The notes: generated from the sequence alone by a model not told the origin. 64,000 nucleotides of DNA from Acinetobacter pittii (GCF_034064985.1 NZ_CP139249.1:2790001-2854000), one strand, 5' to 3'. Shown: positions 29,063 through 37,950, counted from the stretch's first letter. A program made the numbers and translations.

Positions 29063-31102
29063 TTAAAATTTATAAATAATTCCTAAATTATAACGACGTC
29101 CGTCTAAAACATAATTATAAGTTGCCACATCAATGTCTTTATCAAATAAGTTATAAATCCCTGCCGCAACTTGTATTTTGTCAGTCGGTTTATAGTTCAT
29201 ACCAACATCAACCAGTCCATAAGCAGGCTTTCCTTCAGCCATTGAGGTACGGCTTAAATATTCTGAAGTTTTGCTACGGAAATTCAAACGACTCCACATA
29301 TTGACTAAGTCATTAACTTGCCAATCTAAAGTGGTATTAAACATATGTTCCGGCATCTCATTTAAAGGCTGACCTTTAAATTGACCACTTTTTTGCTCAG
29401 TATCGGTATACGTATAATTGGCATTCATTTTTAAATCTGGTGAAATTAACCAACCAAATGTCGCTTCAACACCTCTCATATTGGCTTTATCCACATTTGT
29501 GCGTTGACTCACAAAATCAAAATCTAGACCTAACCACTTACACTCGCGAGCACCTGCATCTCCTGAGCACGTTCTAACTTCGGTAATTTTATCTTTAAAT
29601 TCACTGTTAAAAATCGTTAAGCCAGCATTCAAGTTATCTAAATTATCCCACGCGAATGATAGCTCATAGTTGGTACTTTTTTCAGGTTTTAAATTTGGAT
29701 TGCCAACAATTACTCCTGCCGAACTGCTGCCACCTGTAGCTTGCCCCCATTCTGCTACTGTGGCCCTTAGTGCAGGGGTTTTATAGCCTGTTGATACACC
29801 GCCTTTAATAATCCAGTTATCGTTTAAAGTCCATACACCGTAGACTTTAGGACTGAAATGATCTCCAAATTTTTCATCTTGATCCATTCGTAATGACATT
29901 GTTAAAGTGAAAGGATCAATAATATTCCACGCATCTTCTGCAAATAACGCCCAGCTATAACGATCTAAATTAGAAACAGGTTGTGAGCCACCCACTTTTA
30001 ACTGGTTACCTAAATCATCTAATTCTTCTTTTAGATAACTTCCACCCACGCTAAGCGCATGATTTGCAAGTGTGATCTGGTTAAGCGTGTTAAATGTAGT
30101 ATTTACAGCTTCCATATTTCTAGATGGGTTCTTATTTTCTTCGCGCTGAATATAAGAATGAGTCTTTACAGGACCGATGTCACCACGGTGCGTTAAACTA
30201 TATTCTGTACGATAATAGTCTGTTAATGAATCTACTGGTGGGTTGCGACCAGTTTGAATAGGTGAAACTGTTTTACCTATTGTGGCATTACGATTTTGGA
30301 TAGAACGCTGGTATTCAAGCTCGATGGTATGTTGATCATTAGGAGTTAAGCTTAAAGTCGCTCCTCCCGCACGAATTTTTTGTTTGTTATAACCACCAAT
30401 AATTTCATCTTCATCTCTTTGTGAAAATGTGCCATTGGCTTTTAAACCAAGTAAATTCTTAATTAAAGGTCCCGACACATAAGTATTGGCTTGGTAAAGA
30501 TTTCCAGATTTATTATTTTCTTGAATTGTTGTGTCTAACTTAACCGAACTGTTCCAAACATCTGCAACTTTTTTAGTGATGATATTAATCACACCACCCA
30601 TCGCATCTGAACCATATAGACCAGACATTGGGCCACGAATAACCTCAATACGTTCGATACTTTCGATTCCCGGTAACCAACCTTGCTCAATACCTGAATT
30701 ATCACTATTTGGTCGCACAGAACGTGTATTTACTTTCTTACCATCGACCATAATAACGGTATATGCACTTCCCATTCCTCGAATACTGATGTCAGATGAG
30801 CTTCCACCACCTGTAACAACTACACCAGGGACATCTTTTAGAGCATCAGTTACATCACGATATGCTTTTTTATTAATTTCATCTTGAGTTAAGACCGAAA
30901 TCGAAGCTGCTGCTTTTTTTATATTTTGTTCAAAACCACTTGCTGTTACGACAATTTTTTCTAGTTGTGCCACTTCATTTTCTTTTTTATTTTTTATGGA
31001 AGAATCAACTAAAATATTTTCACTTTCAGCAGCATAAGCCACAGGAAACATTACTGTAAGTACCGAAATTGATAATACAGATTGGAAAACACTCTTCGTC
31101 AT
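29063..31102 (-). CDS. TonB-dependent siderophore receptor (FepA/PfeA/CirA-like)
   Basis: A 679-residue outer-membrane receptor. The signal peptide ends VAYA, a TonB-box-like LEKIVVTAS lies near residue 47, the plug contains ISIRGMGSAYTVIMVDGKKV and RGPMSGLYGSDAMGGVINI, and the 22-strand barrel ends in IYKF. The style, including the pair of cysteines in RTCSGDAGARECKW, is that of catecholate-siderophore receptors (FepA/PfeA/PirA type). The exact ligand cannot be read. A good Fur box lies about 90 bases upstream, so it should be iron-repressed. It is not next to a siderophore biosynthesis locus. Confidence 0.88.
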   Translation of the reverse strand: MTKSVFQSVLSISVLTVMFPVAYAAESENILVDSSIKNKKENEVAQLEKIVVTASGFEQNIKKAAASISVLTQDEINKKAYRDVTDALKDVPGVVVTGGGSSSDISIRGMGSAYTVIMVDGKKVNTRSVRPNSDNSGIEQGWLPGIESIERIEVIRGPMSGLYGSDAMGGVINIITKKVADVWNSSVKLDTTIQENNKSGNLYQANTYVSGPLIKNLLGLKANGTFSQRDEDEIIGGYNKQKIRAGGATLSLTPNDQHTIELEYQRSIQNRNATIGKTVSPIQTGRNPPVDSLTDYYRTEYSLTHRGDIGPVKTHSYIQREENKNPSRNMEAVNTTFNTLNQITLANHALSVGGSYLKEELDDLGNQLKVGGSQPVSNLDRYSWALFAEDAWNIIDPFTLTMSLRMDQDEKFGDHFSPKVYGVWTLNDNWIIKGGVSTGYKTPALRATVAEWGQATGGSSSAGVIVGNPNLKPEKSTNYELSFAWDNLDNLNAGLTIFNSEFKDKITEVRTCSGDAGARECKWLGLDFDFVSQRTNVDKANMRGVEATFGWLISPDLKMNANYTYTDTEQKSGQFKGQPLNEMPEHMFNTTLDWQVNDLVNMWSRLNFRSKTSEYLSRTSMAEGKPAYGLVDVGMNYKPTDKIQVAAGIYNLFDKDIDVATYNYVLDGRRYNLGIIYKF

Positions 31103-31184
31103 ACCCTACTCCAATATATTAAATTATGAATAAATATTAAGTTTTACTTAAACAAATGTAACAAATTTAAATAAAAAAATAAAT

Positions 31185-31203
31185 AATATTGATAATTATT
31201 TTC
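31185..31203 (-). promoter_or_regulatory. Fur box upstream of the TonB-dependent receptor
   Basis: The 19-bp plus-strand sequence AATATTGATAATTATTTTC matches 15 of 19 positions of the consensus GATAATGATAATCATTATC by my count. It sits 83-101 bp before the receptor ATG, where a promoter would be. Confidence 0.65.
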
Positions 31204-31216
31204 AATTATAGAGCCA

Positions 31217-31247
31217 TAAAAAAACCTCATTACGAGGCTTTTTTATT
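31217..31247 (-). terminator. Terminator after nfuA
   Basis: Stem CCTC/GAGG with extended A/T pairing (AAAAAACCTC and GAGGCTTTTTT, one mismatch), 5-base loop, T run in the leftward direction. Confidence 0.7.
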
Positions 31248-31267
31248 TCACTTTTCAAATAATTTGA

Positions 31268-31906
31268 TTATTTGAAATAAGCACCTTCTGCTTGTGTATG
31301 GTCAGTTTGGTCAACCACACGTTGAAGTTCAGGAATGTTCTCTCTTAAAGTAGTTTCTACACCTTGTTTCAAGGTAACGTCAATTGCTGAACAGCCTTGG
31401 CAACCACCACCAAATTTTAATACAGCAGTTAAACCGTGTTCTGGGTCATCTTGTACTTCTACTAAGCTACAATTTCCGCCATGCCCTGCAAGACCTGGGT
31501 TAATTTCTGCTTGAAGAATGTAAGTAATACGCTCTTCAATCGAAGCATCTGGACCAACACGTGGAACTTTAGAATTTGGAGCACGGAAAGTGAGTTGACC
31601 ACCAAAACGGTCCTTATTGTAATCGATTACGGCATCTAAAAGATAAGGAATAGATGGCGCATCAATATACGCAGGAAAATCAGGATAGTCCTGTTTATAA
31701 TCTGTTGGAATCACTTCTTCTGGCGCACTATATGCCATACAGCATTCGGCACGTGGCGTACCTGGATGCTCAACAAAAATTCGAACGCCAATTCCCGGAG
31801 TATTTTGCTTCGTTAATAAATCGTGCAAATACTCTTGTGCAGATGGTGTAATCAAAAGGTTTGGAATTTCTTCTGCAACAGCAGTGTTGGTGTTCTCAGT
31901 CGACAT
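31268..31906 (-). CDS. nfuA: Fe-S biogenesis protein NfuA
   Basis: A 212-residue protein with an N-terminal degenerate A-type (IscA-like) domain (about residues 15-105, [16 protein letters not shown]) and a C-terminal Nfu domain containing [16 protein letters not shown], whose CxxC carries the 4Fe-4S cluster. It delivers clusters to apoproteins under stress. I chose the ATG at 31906: GAGGA lies 8 bases upstream and the family opening fits; the frame is open five codons further. It is a single gene beside the iron-regulated receptor. Confidence 0.94.
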   Translation of the reverse strand: MSTENTNTAVAEEIPNLLITPSAQEYLHDLLTKQNTPGIGVRIFVEHPGTPRAECCMAYSAPEEVIPTDYKQDYPDFPAYIDAPSIPYLLDAVIDYNKDRFGGQLTFRAPNSKVPRVGPDASIEERITYILQAEINPGLAGHGGNCSLVEVQDDPEHGLTAVLKFGGGCQGCSAIDVTLKQGVETTLRENIPELQRVVDQTDHTQAEGAYFK

Positions 31907-32064
31907 AACAATATTCCTCAAGCTGATGCCTTTATATTAACCGAAGATGAGGTAGATTTAAAAAAAATCAACTAAATTTGTCGGATTTATACACAACAGG
32001 GTTTCAAGTTAAGTTTTTAATGGCATTATTGACCTCAGTATTGATCATTTTTTAAATATTTCTT

Positions 32065-32682
32065 ATGTTGCATTTGCCGTTTAACCATACAGTTACTCTT
32101 ATTATTATTACTGTCATTATCTCTTTACTTGCTTTTAGCAATCAAAATGTAATGAACCGATTGATTTTTTGGCCGCCTGCAATGCAACGCGGACAAATTG
32201 ATCGATTCATTACTCATGGCTTTATTCATGCTGATGGAACACATCTACTCTTCAACATGATTACCCTATTTTTCTTTGGCAGTATTATTGAAAGCTTTTA
32301 TCGCCAATATTTTTACGACATGGGTTTTGTGTTGTTTTACTTAGGGGGCTTAATCTTCGCGATTTTGCCAAGCTATTTACAACATAAAAATGATGCAAAT
32401 TGGGCCAGCCTAGGTGCCTCAGGGGCTGTTTCGGCAGTTTTATTTGCTTATATTTTGTTCCAGCCATGGAAGCTGATTTTTGTATTCTTCATTCCTGTAC
32501 CCGCTATTATTTTCGCTATTTTATATGTGGCGTATAGTATTTGGGCTGGTAAGCGCGGTAATAGCCATATTAACCATAGTGCACATTTATGGGGGGCAGC
32601 TTACGGGATCATCGTAACCATTTTACTTGAGCCAAAAGTTATTCCACATTTCTTAGACCAGCTTACTCGCCTTCCTTTCTGA
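32065..32682 (+). CDS. Rhomboid-family intramembrane serine protease, small
   Basis: A 205-residue membrane protein with five or six hydrophobic segments. It keeps the rhomboid dyad: S119 in ASLGASGAVSAVLF and H174 in NHSAHLWGAAYG, plus HADGTHLLFNMITLFFFG. The short six-helix form without extra domains is common in bacteria. The second rhomboid in this window (21416-22225) has only the motifs in common, so the two are unlikely to be a recent duplication. The substrate is unknown. It is a single gene divergent from nfuA. Confidence 0.87.
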   Translation: MLHLPFNHTVTLIIITVIISLLAFSNQNVMNRLIFWPPAMQRGQIDRFITHGFIHADGTHLLFNMITLFFFGSIIESFYRQYFYDMGFVLFYLGGLIFAILPSYLQHKNDANWASLGASGAVSAVLFAYILFQPWKLIFVFFIPVPAIIFAILYVAYSIWAGKRGNSHINHSAHLWGAAYGIIVTILLEPKVIPHFLDQLTRLPF

Positions 32683-32696
32683 AGCATATAAATCTA

Positions 32697-32725
32697 AGAA
32701 AAAGCCCGTTATGGGCTTTTCTATT
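32697..32725 (+). terminator. Terminator after the small rhomboid gene
   Basis: Stem AAAAGCCC/GGGCTTTT with a 5-base loop and a following T-rich tail. Confidence 0.8.
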
Positions 32726-32853
32726 TTTCTGATTTATTTATCTGCATAAATTCTCAGTCTTTTTTCTGATTTTCTTTGATCAATTCGTTGTTTTGTTTGC
32801 AAAAATCATCTGATTAAACTCATGCCAATTCTTTTAATAATTCAGATGATACA

Positions 32854-34530
32854 ATGAAGTACAAAGCAATTTTATCTAGCCTTTCTATTGCCTTATTTAG
32901 CTTATCTTTGGCTGGATGTAATGACAACGATAATCAAGAAAATGTTGTAAGCACGCCTAAGCAACCGAATATCTTATTTATTATGGCTGATGACTTAGGT
33001 TATTCAGATTTAGGGGCTTTTGGTGGCGAAATTCACACCCCTAATATTGATAGTTTGGCTCAAGAAGGTCGCCTTTTAACGGATTATCATACTGCCCCGA
33101 CTTGTTCTCCAACACGCTCTCAACTCATTTCCGGTACTGATCATCATTTAGCTGGTATCGGTGCAATGGCTGAACTCACACCAGAACATTTGAAAGGACA
33201 ACCAGGCTACGAAGGGTATTTAAATGACCGTTCGCTATCCATCGCACAAGTACTTAAAGACAATGGTTACCGCACGTACATTAGTGGTAAATGGCATTTA
33301 GGCTTAACACCTGAAACCAATGCACATGCAAAAGGTTTTGATCATTCATTTACTCTATTACAAGGTTTAGACCATCACTTTAAGCAAGCCCCAAGTGCGT
33401 TTAAACGAAATTCAACTTATACAGAAGATGGTCAAGTTATTCCTGTTTCAGCTTTGCCTGATGACTTTTTCTCGACAAATTATTTCACCGATAAATTACT
33501 GAGCTACTTAGATTCAGGCAAAAATAGTGGCAAACCATTCTTTGCTTATGCTGCCTACACAGCGCCTCACTGGCCAATTCAAGCCCCAGCCGAATATCGT
33601 GAAAAATATCGCGGAGTTTATGATGTAGGTTACGAGGCAATTCGTAATGCCCGCATTGCTAGACAAAAACAGCTTGGAATTATTCCTGCAAACTTTGATG
33701 CAGCAGAACCAATTGCGACTCAAAATGCCCCACAAAAATATGGAAAATGGGATGAGTTAACAGCCGAGCAAAGGGCACTCGAAGCCCGTAAAATGGAAAT
33801 CTATGCGGGCATGGTAGAAAATCTTGATGCCAATGTTGGCCGCATTATTCAATATCTCAAACAAAATAATCTTTATGACAATACTTTAATTTTCTTTGTT
33901 TCAGACAATGGTGCGGAAGGTTTTGTACGTGGCGGATATGGTAGTGAATCTGGTTTTGATAACTCGGTAGCCAATGTTGGCACACCTACTTCATATCACT
34001 ATATTGGGCCACGTTGGGCCGAGGTCAGCGCGGCACCTTTTCATTTATGGAAGGATACAGCGGGCGAAGGAGCAACTACGGCCCCTGCCATTGTGAAATT
34101 ACCGAATCAGAAAAAAGCAGAACAAACTAATCATAGCTTTGCATCGGTACTCGATGTTTTCCCAACTTTACTAGAATATGCTCATATTCCCTTGCCTCAA
34201 GGCCAATATAATGGTCGTACCATTAACACTCCATCCGGGATTTCATGGAAACCTTTGCTTGAAAATAAAACAACCACGATTCGCCCCGAAAATTTTAGTT
34301 TTGCCGATGAGTTACATGGCAGCAAATATGCAAAACAAGGTGAATGGAAAATCGCTCTTCAAGGACGACCTGAATTGGGCACAGGAATATGGGAGCTATA
34401 CAACATTAAAACAGATCGAGGGGAAAGACAAAACGTTGCTCAGCTTTATCCTGCTAAAGTACAAGAGCTCTTATCGGTTTATCAAAAATATACTGAAAAG
34501 AATGGCGTGCAGGAATATAACGCCAAATGA
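32854..34530 (+). CDS. Lipoprotein arylsulfatase of the formylglycine type
   Basis: A 558-residue sulfatase. A lipoprotein signal (MKYKAILSSLSIALFSLSLAGC, lipid Cys22) puts it on a membrane facing the periplasm. Metal-binding aspartates D46-D47 (LFIMADDLGYSDLG) precede the active-site motif C84-S-P-T-R88, whose cysteine must become formylglycine. Further family blocks are SGKWHLG and SDNGAEG. Such enzymes free sulfate from organic sulfate esters, often when sulfate is scarce. Its stop codon overlaps the ATG of the formylglycine-generating enzyme gene (ATGA). The natural substrate is unknown. Confidence 0.9.
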   Translation: MKYKAILSSLSIALFSLSLAGCNDNDNQENVVSTPKQPNILFIMADDLGYSDLGAFGGEIHTPNIDSLAQEGRLLTDYHTAPTCSPTRSQLISGTDHHLAGIGAMAELTPEHLKGQPGYEGYLNDRSLSIAQVLKDNGYRTYISGKWHLGLTPETNAHAKGFDHSFTLLQGLDHHFKQAPSAFKRNSTYTEDGQVIPVSALPDDFFSTNYFTDKLLSYLDSGKNSGKPFFAYAAYTAPHWPIQAPAEYREKYRGVYDVGYEAIRNARIARQKQLGIIPANFDAAEPIATQNAPQKYGKWDELTAEQRALEARKMEIYAGMVENLDANVGRIIQYLKQNNLYDNTLIFFVSDNGAEGFVRGGYGSESGFDNSVANVGTPTSYHYIGPRWAEVSAAPFHLWKDTAGEGATTAPAIVKLPNQKKAEQTNHSFASVLDVFPTLLEYAHIPLPQGQYNGRTINTPSGISWKPLLENKTTTIRPENFSFADELHGSKYAKQGEWKIALQGRPELGTGIWELYNIKTDRGERQNVAQLYPAKVQELLSVYQKYTEKNGVQEYNAK

Positions 34531-35531
34531 AATTGAAGCCATTTTTAGTTACCACAATCAGCCTGTCTATTATGACGGGCTGTAGTCAATCCTCACAAGT
34601 TTTTGAATCAACACCTTCAAAGCAACAGCAAACATCTTTAGCTGATTTAGGGTCTATTGAAAAGTGTCAAAACTATACTGGTCTGCCTCAGGATTGGCTC
34701 AAACAGCCTACAGCAGGAATGGTTTTAATTGCCGATGGAGATTTTAACTTTGGTTCTGAAAAGGCCTATCCGGATGAACTTAATTTTGGAAAAAAGCAGC
34801 GCGAAGTCAAAGGATTCTGGATTGATCAGACAGAAGTTACCGTTGCTCAGTTTGCAAGTTTTGTAAAAGCAACTGGCTATATTACAGATGCCGAAAAACA
34901 AAAGCAGGCCGCTGTTTTTTCACCAGATCCTGATCATCCACAGCAATGGTGGCAACTAAAATCTGGATATACATGGAAAACTCCAAACGGGAGTACGGGT
35001 GCTGTAGCAAACCCTAATGAGCCTGTAAGGTATGTGAGTAAAAATGATGCTGAACATTATGCAGTGTGGCTAGGACGTGATTTACCAACAGAACTAGAAT
35101 GGGAATATGCAGCTAAAGCCAATTCAAAAACTGATACGCCTTTACATAAAGCTCCTACGGATGAACATCAACATCCACAAGCCAATTACTGGCAAGGTGA
35201 ATTCCCTTTTCAAAATCTAAATCAAGACCACTTTAAAGATGTAGCACCCGTTGGATGTTTTGCATCAAATAATTTCAAACTATTTGATATGATTGGAAAT
35301 GTATGGGAATGGACATCATCTCCGTATCAAGGTGCTCATGACCAGCATATGGGAAATTATTCTGATTTACGACGACAACAAATTGCGAGCACACAATATG
35401 TAATTAAGGGCGGATCTTTTCTTTGTGCACAAAATTATTGTTCACGTTATCGTAGCAGTAGCCGCTACCCGCAAGATTTTGATTTAGCTGCAACACATGT
35501 TGGATTTCGAACTATTTTACGGTCTCCTTAA
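34527..35531 (+). CDS. Lipoprotein formylglycine-generating enzyme (SUMF1/FGE family)
   Basis: A 334-residue FGE-sulfatase-domain protein. It begins with a lipoprotein signal (IMTGC, lipid Cys19), and the FGE fold runs from about residue 60 (TAGMVLIADGDFNFGS) through EVTVAQFASFVKATGY, LPTELEWEYAAKA and FDMIGNVWEWTSSPY to GGSFLCAQNYCSRYR. The last block contains C300 and C305, five residues apart, equivalent to the copper-binding pair of characterised FGEs. It should oxidise the cysteine of the adjacent sulfatase. The 4-base overlap implies translational coupling. The lipobox implies maturation outside the cytoplasm, which is unusual. Confidence 0.88.
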   Translation: MKLKPFLVTTISLSIMTGCSQSSQVFESTPSKQQQTSLADLGSIEKCQNYTGLPQDWLKQPTAGMVLIADGDFNFGSEKAYPDELNFGKKQREVKGFWIDQTEVTVAQFASFVKATGYITDAEKQKQAAVFSPDPDHPQQWWQLKSGYTWKTPNGSTGAVANPNEPVRYVSKNDAEHYAVWLGRDLPTELEWEYAAKANSKTDTPLHKAPTDEHQHPQANYWQGEFPFQNLNQDHFKDVAPVGCFASNNFKLFDMIGNVWEWTSSPYQGAHDQHMGNYSDLRRQQIASTQYVIKGGSFLCAQNYCSRYRSSSRYPQDFDLAATHVGFRTILRSP

Positions 35532-35640
35532 TTTCTTCTTAATTAGACTTATTAAAGATATTTTTTAACCAAAATTAGATCGAAAAATAATCAAAATATT
35601 TTTATAGTACAAGTGAGAATGATAAAAAAGTGAGAACAAG

Positions 35641-35805
35641 ATGAAAACTTTACTTCTTTGTGCCGCAGCAATTTTCACAATGTCACTATCAGCCTGTGCA
35701 GTCCATACTCCCGAAGGTAGTATTGTGATTGACCCAGATTCACCATATTACGGACATCCAGGAGGCTTTTGCCCACCAGGACAAGCTAAAAAAGGACGTT
35801 GTTAG
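35641..35805 (+). CDS. Small lipoprotein, 54 residues
   Basis: A short ORF with a clear lipoprotein signal: MKTLLLCAAAIFTMSLSAC gives a lipobox LSAC with lipid Cys19. The mature part is glycine- and proline-rich and ends FCPPGQAKKGRC, two cysteines apart from the lipidated one, which could form a disulfide. I do not know its function. It begins 109 bases after the FGE gene; whether it belongs to that transcript is unclear. A weak purine stretch precedes the ATG. It is followed by the folded region at 35811-36056. Confidence 0.7.
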   Translation: MKTLLLCAAAIFTMSLSACAVHTPEGSIVIDPDSPYYGHPGGFCPPGQAKKGRC

Positions 35806-35810
35806 AAACT

Positions 35811-36056
35811 CCCTCTTTTAGAGTAATTTTTAAGTTACTCTAAAGAAATAGAGTTCAATTAAGTAATTGAATACTCAATAGAGGGTTCCAAGCCCAAATT
35901 AGATGGGATGAAACTAGAAAATTATGGTGTAAAAAAATCACCATATCCCCAAGATTTTTAAAAGACAATCTTACGTTGTCTTCTATCTAGTTTCACCCCA
36001 ATTCTTTCTTATTCCGTTTGACTTTTCTTACTACTTAAGAAAAAAGTCTATTTTTT
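35811..36056 (+). ncRNA. Candidate structured RNA: two multibranched folds plus terminator-like hairpin
   Basis: Element A: CCCTC (35811-35815) pairs with GAGGG (35881-35885) and encloses an 11-bp hairpin (35816-35826 with 35835-35845) and a 7-bp hairpin with AAGT loop (35854-35860 with 35865-35871). Element B: GGGATGAAACTAGA (35905-35918) pairs 13 of 14 with TCTAGTTTCACCCC (35986-35999) and encloses ATGGTG/CACCAT (35924-35929 with 35939-35944) and AAGACAA/TTGTCTT (35962-35968 with 35976-35982). A weaker hairpin with T run ends at 36056. It may be a small RNA, a folded 3' UTR of the small lipoprotein gene, or a MITE-like remnant. Pairing was checked by eye only. Confidence 0.4.
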
Positions 36057-36057
36057 A
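36020..36057 (+). terminator. Weak terminator-like hairpin after the folded region
   Basis: GACTTTTCTTA pairs with TAAGAAAAAAGTC leaving a two-A bulge, followed by TATTTTTT. The stem is AT-rich, hence the low confidence. Confidence 0.4.
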
Positions 36058-36355
36058 ATCATTACTGTATCTCTATTATTGATACATTTTGAACATTTTA
36101 CCTTCAGGTTAAAACTGATGTATTTGCTTAATACAAAATAAACATTTATGTAACGTAAGTCTATAAAAATGTTCTAAAAATGTGAAAAAAATTAAGGCCA
36201 AAATGAGATGAATTTATCATAATAACTTTCTCTTTCATGTTTCATCACATAAATAATTAATATTATTTTGTCAGTTATTGCCACTCGTTTCCTTTCATTG
36301 GCATAGATAATGTATACATCTGTATATTAACCCAGTCGTATTAACGAGATATTTT
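36058..36355. other. Upstream region of the 515-residue gene
   Basis: Non-coding, AT-rich. It contains the dyad at 36313-36326 close to the start of the following gene. Nothing else recognisable is seen. Confidence 0.4.
36313..36326. promoter_or_regulatory. Possible operator, dyad TATACA-TC-TGTATA
   Basis: A perfect inverted repeat with 6-bp arms and a 2-bp spacer, 30 bp before the ATG of the 515-residue gene and overlapping possible -10 sequences. The position is typical of a repressor site; no candidate regulator gene is adjacent. Confidence 0.35.
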
Positions 36356-37903
36356 ATGTCCAGCACAAGTCAAGTCGAAGGTCTACAATTTCCGGTACAC
36401 GCCTCAACAAAAAAACAAAGTACATCCCTTACAGGTCAAGAGATTTTATCCGAGGCTTTATCTATTGTAGATAATAAAACCGCACAACAAGTGTTGAATG
36501 AAAAAAACTGGCGAAAAAACTATCCCTTATATTTTAAAGCTCTTGTTAAACAAGGGATTTCTAATATCAACAACCCAATTACTATTGCGAAGCAAGGATT
36601 GCATAAAGCTCACCATATTTTTGATTATTATCGTGATGGTAAACACTACCTTTTAAAAGATGCCGTTCATATTGCTTCATCTACTCCTCTTTATACAGTA
36701 AAACTTAAAGGTGAAAGTGAGGCAGCACCAGAGTGGTATGTTCCTTATAAAGGACAAAAGCTGAGTGGACAAAGCTTATTAGACCAAATTCAACGCTGGG
36801 AAGAAGCTGGTATTATTGAACCAAGTCATGCAAAGGCACTTCGTGAAGCTATTGCTCATCCTGAATGGTTCGATTTATCTGACCGTACCATGGTGCTGTT
36901 TGGTGCAGCCTCAGAAGCAGGACCACTGCCTTGGTTAGCCAAATGGAAAGCAAATATTGTTGCTGTAGATTTACCAAACTCACGAGTCTGGGGCAAAATC
37001 TTAAATACGATTCAACAAGGGAATGCAACACTCATTGCACCATGTGTTGAACAAGTTGATTCGTCAGCAAAAGCTTCTGAGTTAAAAGATAAGCTGGGTG
37101 CAAATTTACTGACCCAATTACCGGAAATAGCGCAGTGGCTGGTGCAGTTTCCACAAAAGTTAGATTTGGCAGCAATCGCCTATTTAGATGGTGAAAAGCA
37201 TGTCCGCGTTTCCATGGCAATGGATAGCATCATGCAATTTGTGAGCGAGCATAAACCTGATACAAGCCTTATGTTTATGTGTACTCCAACCGATGTTTAT
37301 GCAGTACCAAAAGAAGTTGCAGAGGCTGCTCAAGAGAAATTTAAATCCCGCAGAAAAATGCAAAAATTAGCAGTAAAAGGTGTTTCTGCTCTTTCGCTCA
37401 ATCGTTTTTTTCAAGCGCCATACCAAGACTTGGTTACATGTGAAAATGGAAAAACCTATGGTATTGCCGACTGTTTAGTAGTTGAACAAGGTCCAAACTA
37501 TGCGTTGGCAAAACGTATTCAACAATGGCGTGCTATTTTGGCTCGTCATCAAGGACAACGTGTCAGTATTAATATTGCACCATCGACAACGACTCATTCA
37601 GTGACTAAAAATCCATTATTGAAAGCAGCTTTTAATGGGGCAGAACTTTTCGATGTAGAAGCATTTAGCCCTGAAACTACCAATGCCATTATGGCGGCGC
37701 TCTGGATTCATGACTTAAGAAATGAGTCTTCTGTGGCGAATCCTGACACTGTATTAGACCATCCGCTTGAGCTTATGATGGAAGGTGCCAATCATGGTGG
37801 ATTATGGCGTGTCGCTTATTTAGCACGAACTGCTCTGCCTTTCGCTGCAATTTATGGTTTTGCTACCGAAAAACTTCCTTTTAGAAAATCATCTAAAAAA
37901 TAA
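36356..37903 (+). CDS. Unrecognised 515-residue protein with Rossmann-like segment
   Basis: I cannot name this protein. It is soluble, without signal peptide or clear membrane segment. Around residues 180-205 the sequence DRTMVLFGAASEAGPLPWLAKWKANIVAVDLP looks like the first beta-alpha-beta unit of a nucleotide-binding Rossmann fold with a degenerate glycine pattern and an aspartate at the end of strand two. The C-terminal part has a conserved-looking NIAPSTTTHSVTKNPLL block and PLELMMEGANHGGLWRVAYLART. It might be an oxidoreductase or a transferase, but I assert neither. It is a single gene, convergent with dsdA, with a possible operator at its start. Confidence 0.7.
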   Translation: MSSTSQVEGLQFPVHASTKKQSTSLTGQEILSEALSIVDNKTAQQVLNEKNWRKNYPLYFKALVKQGISNINNPITIAKQGLHKAHHIFDYYRDGKHYLLKDAVHIASSTPLYTVKLKGESEAAPEWYVPYKGQKLSGQSLLDQIQRWEEAGIIEPSHAKALREAIAHPEWFDLSDRTMVLFGAASEAGPLPWLAKWKANIVAVDLPNSRVWGKILNTIQQGNATLIAPCVEQVDSSAKASELKDKLGANLLTQLPEIAQWLVQFPQKLDLAAIAYLDGEKHVRVSMAMDSIMQFVSEHKPDTSLMFMCTPTDVYAVPKEVAEAAQEKFKSRRKMQKLAVKGVSALSLNRFFQAPYQDLVTCENGKTYGIADCLVVEQGPNYALAKRIQQWRAILARHQGQRVSINIAPSTTTHSVTKNPLLKAAFNGAELFDVEAFSPETTNAIMAALWIHDLRNESSVANPDTVLDHPLELMMEGANHGGLWRVAYLARTALPFAAIYGFATEKLPFRKSSKK

Positions 37904-37910
37904 TTTGATT

Positions 37911-37938
37911 AAAGCCCAATCCCAGAATTGGGCTTTTT
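37911..37938. terminator. Bidirectional terminator between the 515-residue gene and dsdA
   Basis: Stem AAAGCCCAAT/ATTGGGCTTT with a 6-base loop and a T run. Confidence 0.85.
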
Positions 37939-37950
37939 TCTAATGCGTCT

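Noticed and set aside
34178..34585. Open frame of 135 codons across the sulfatase-FGE junction
   Set aside because: It overlaps two strongly supported genes in another frame and has no family resemblance.
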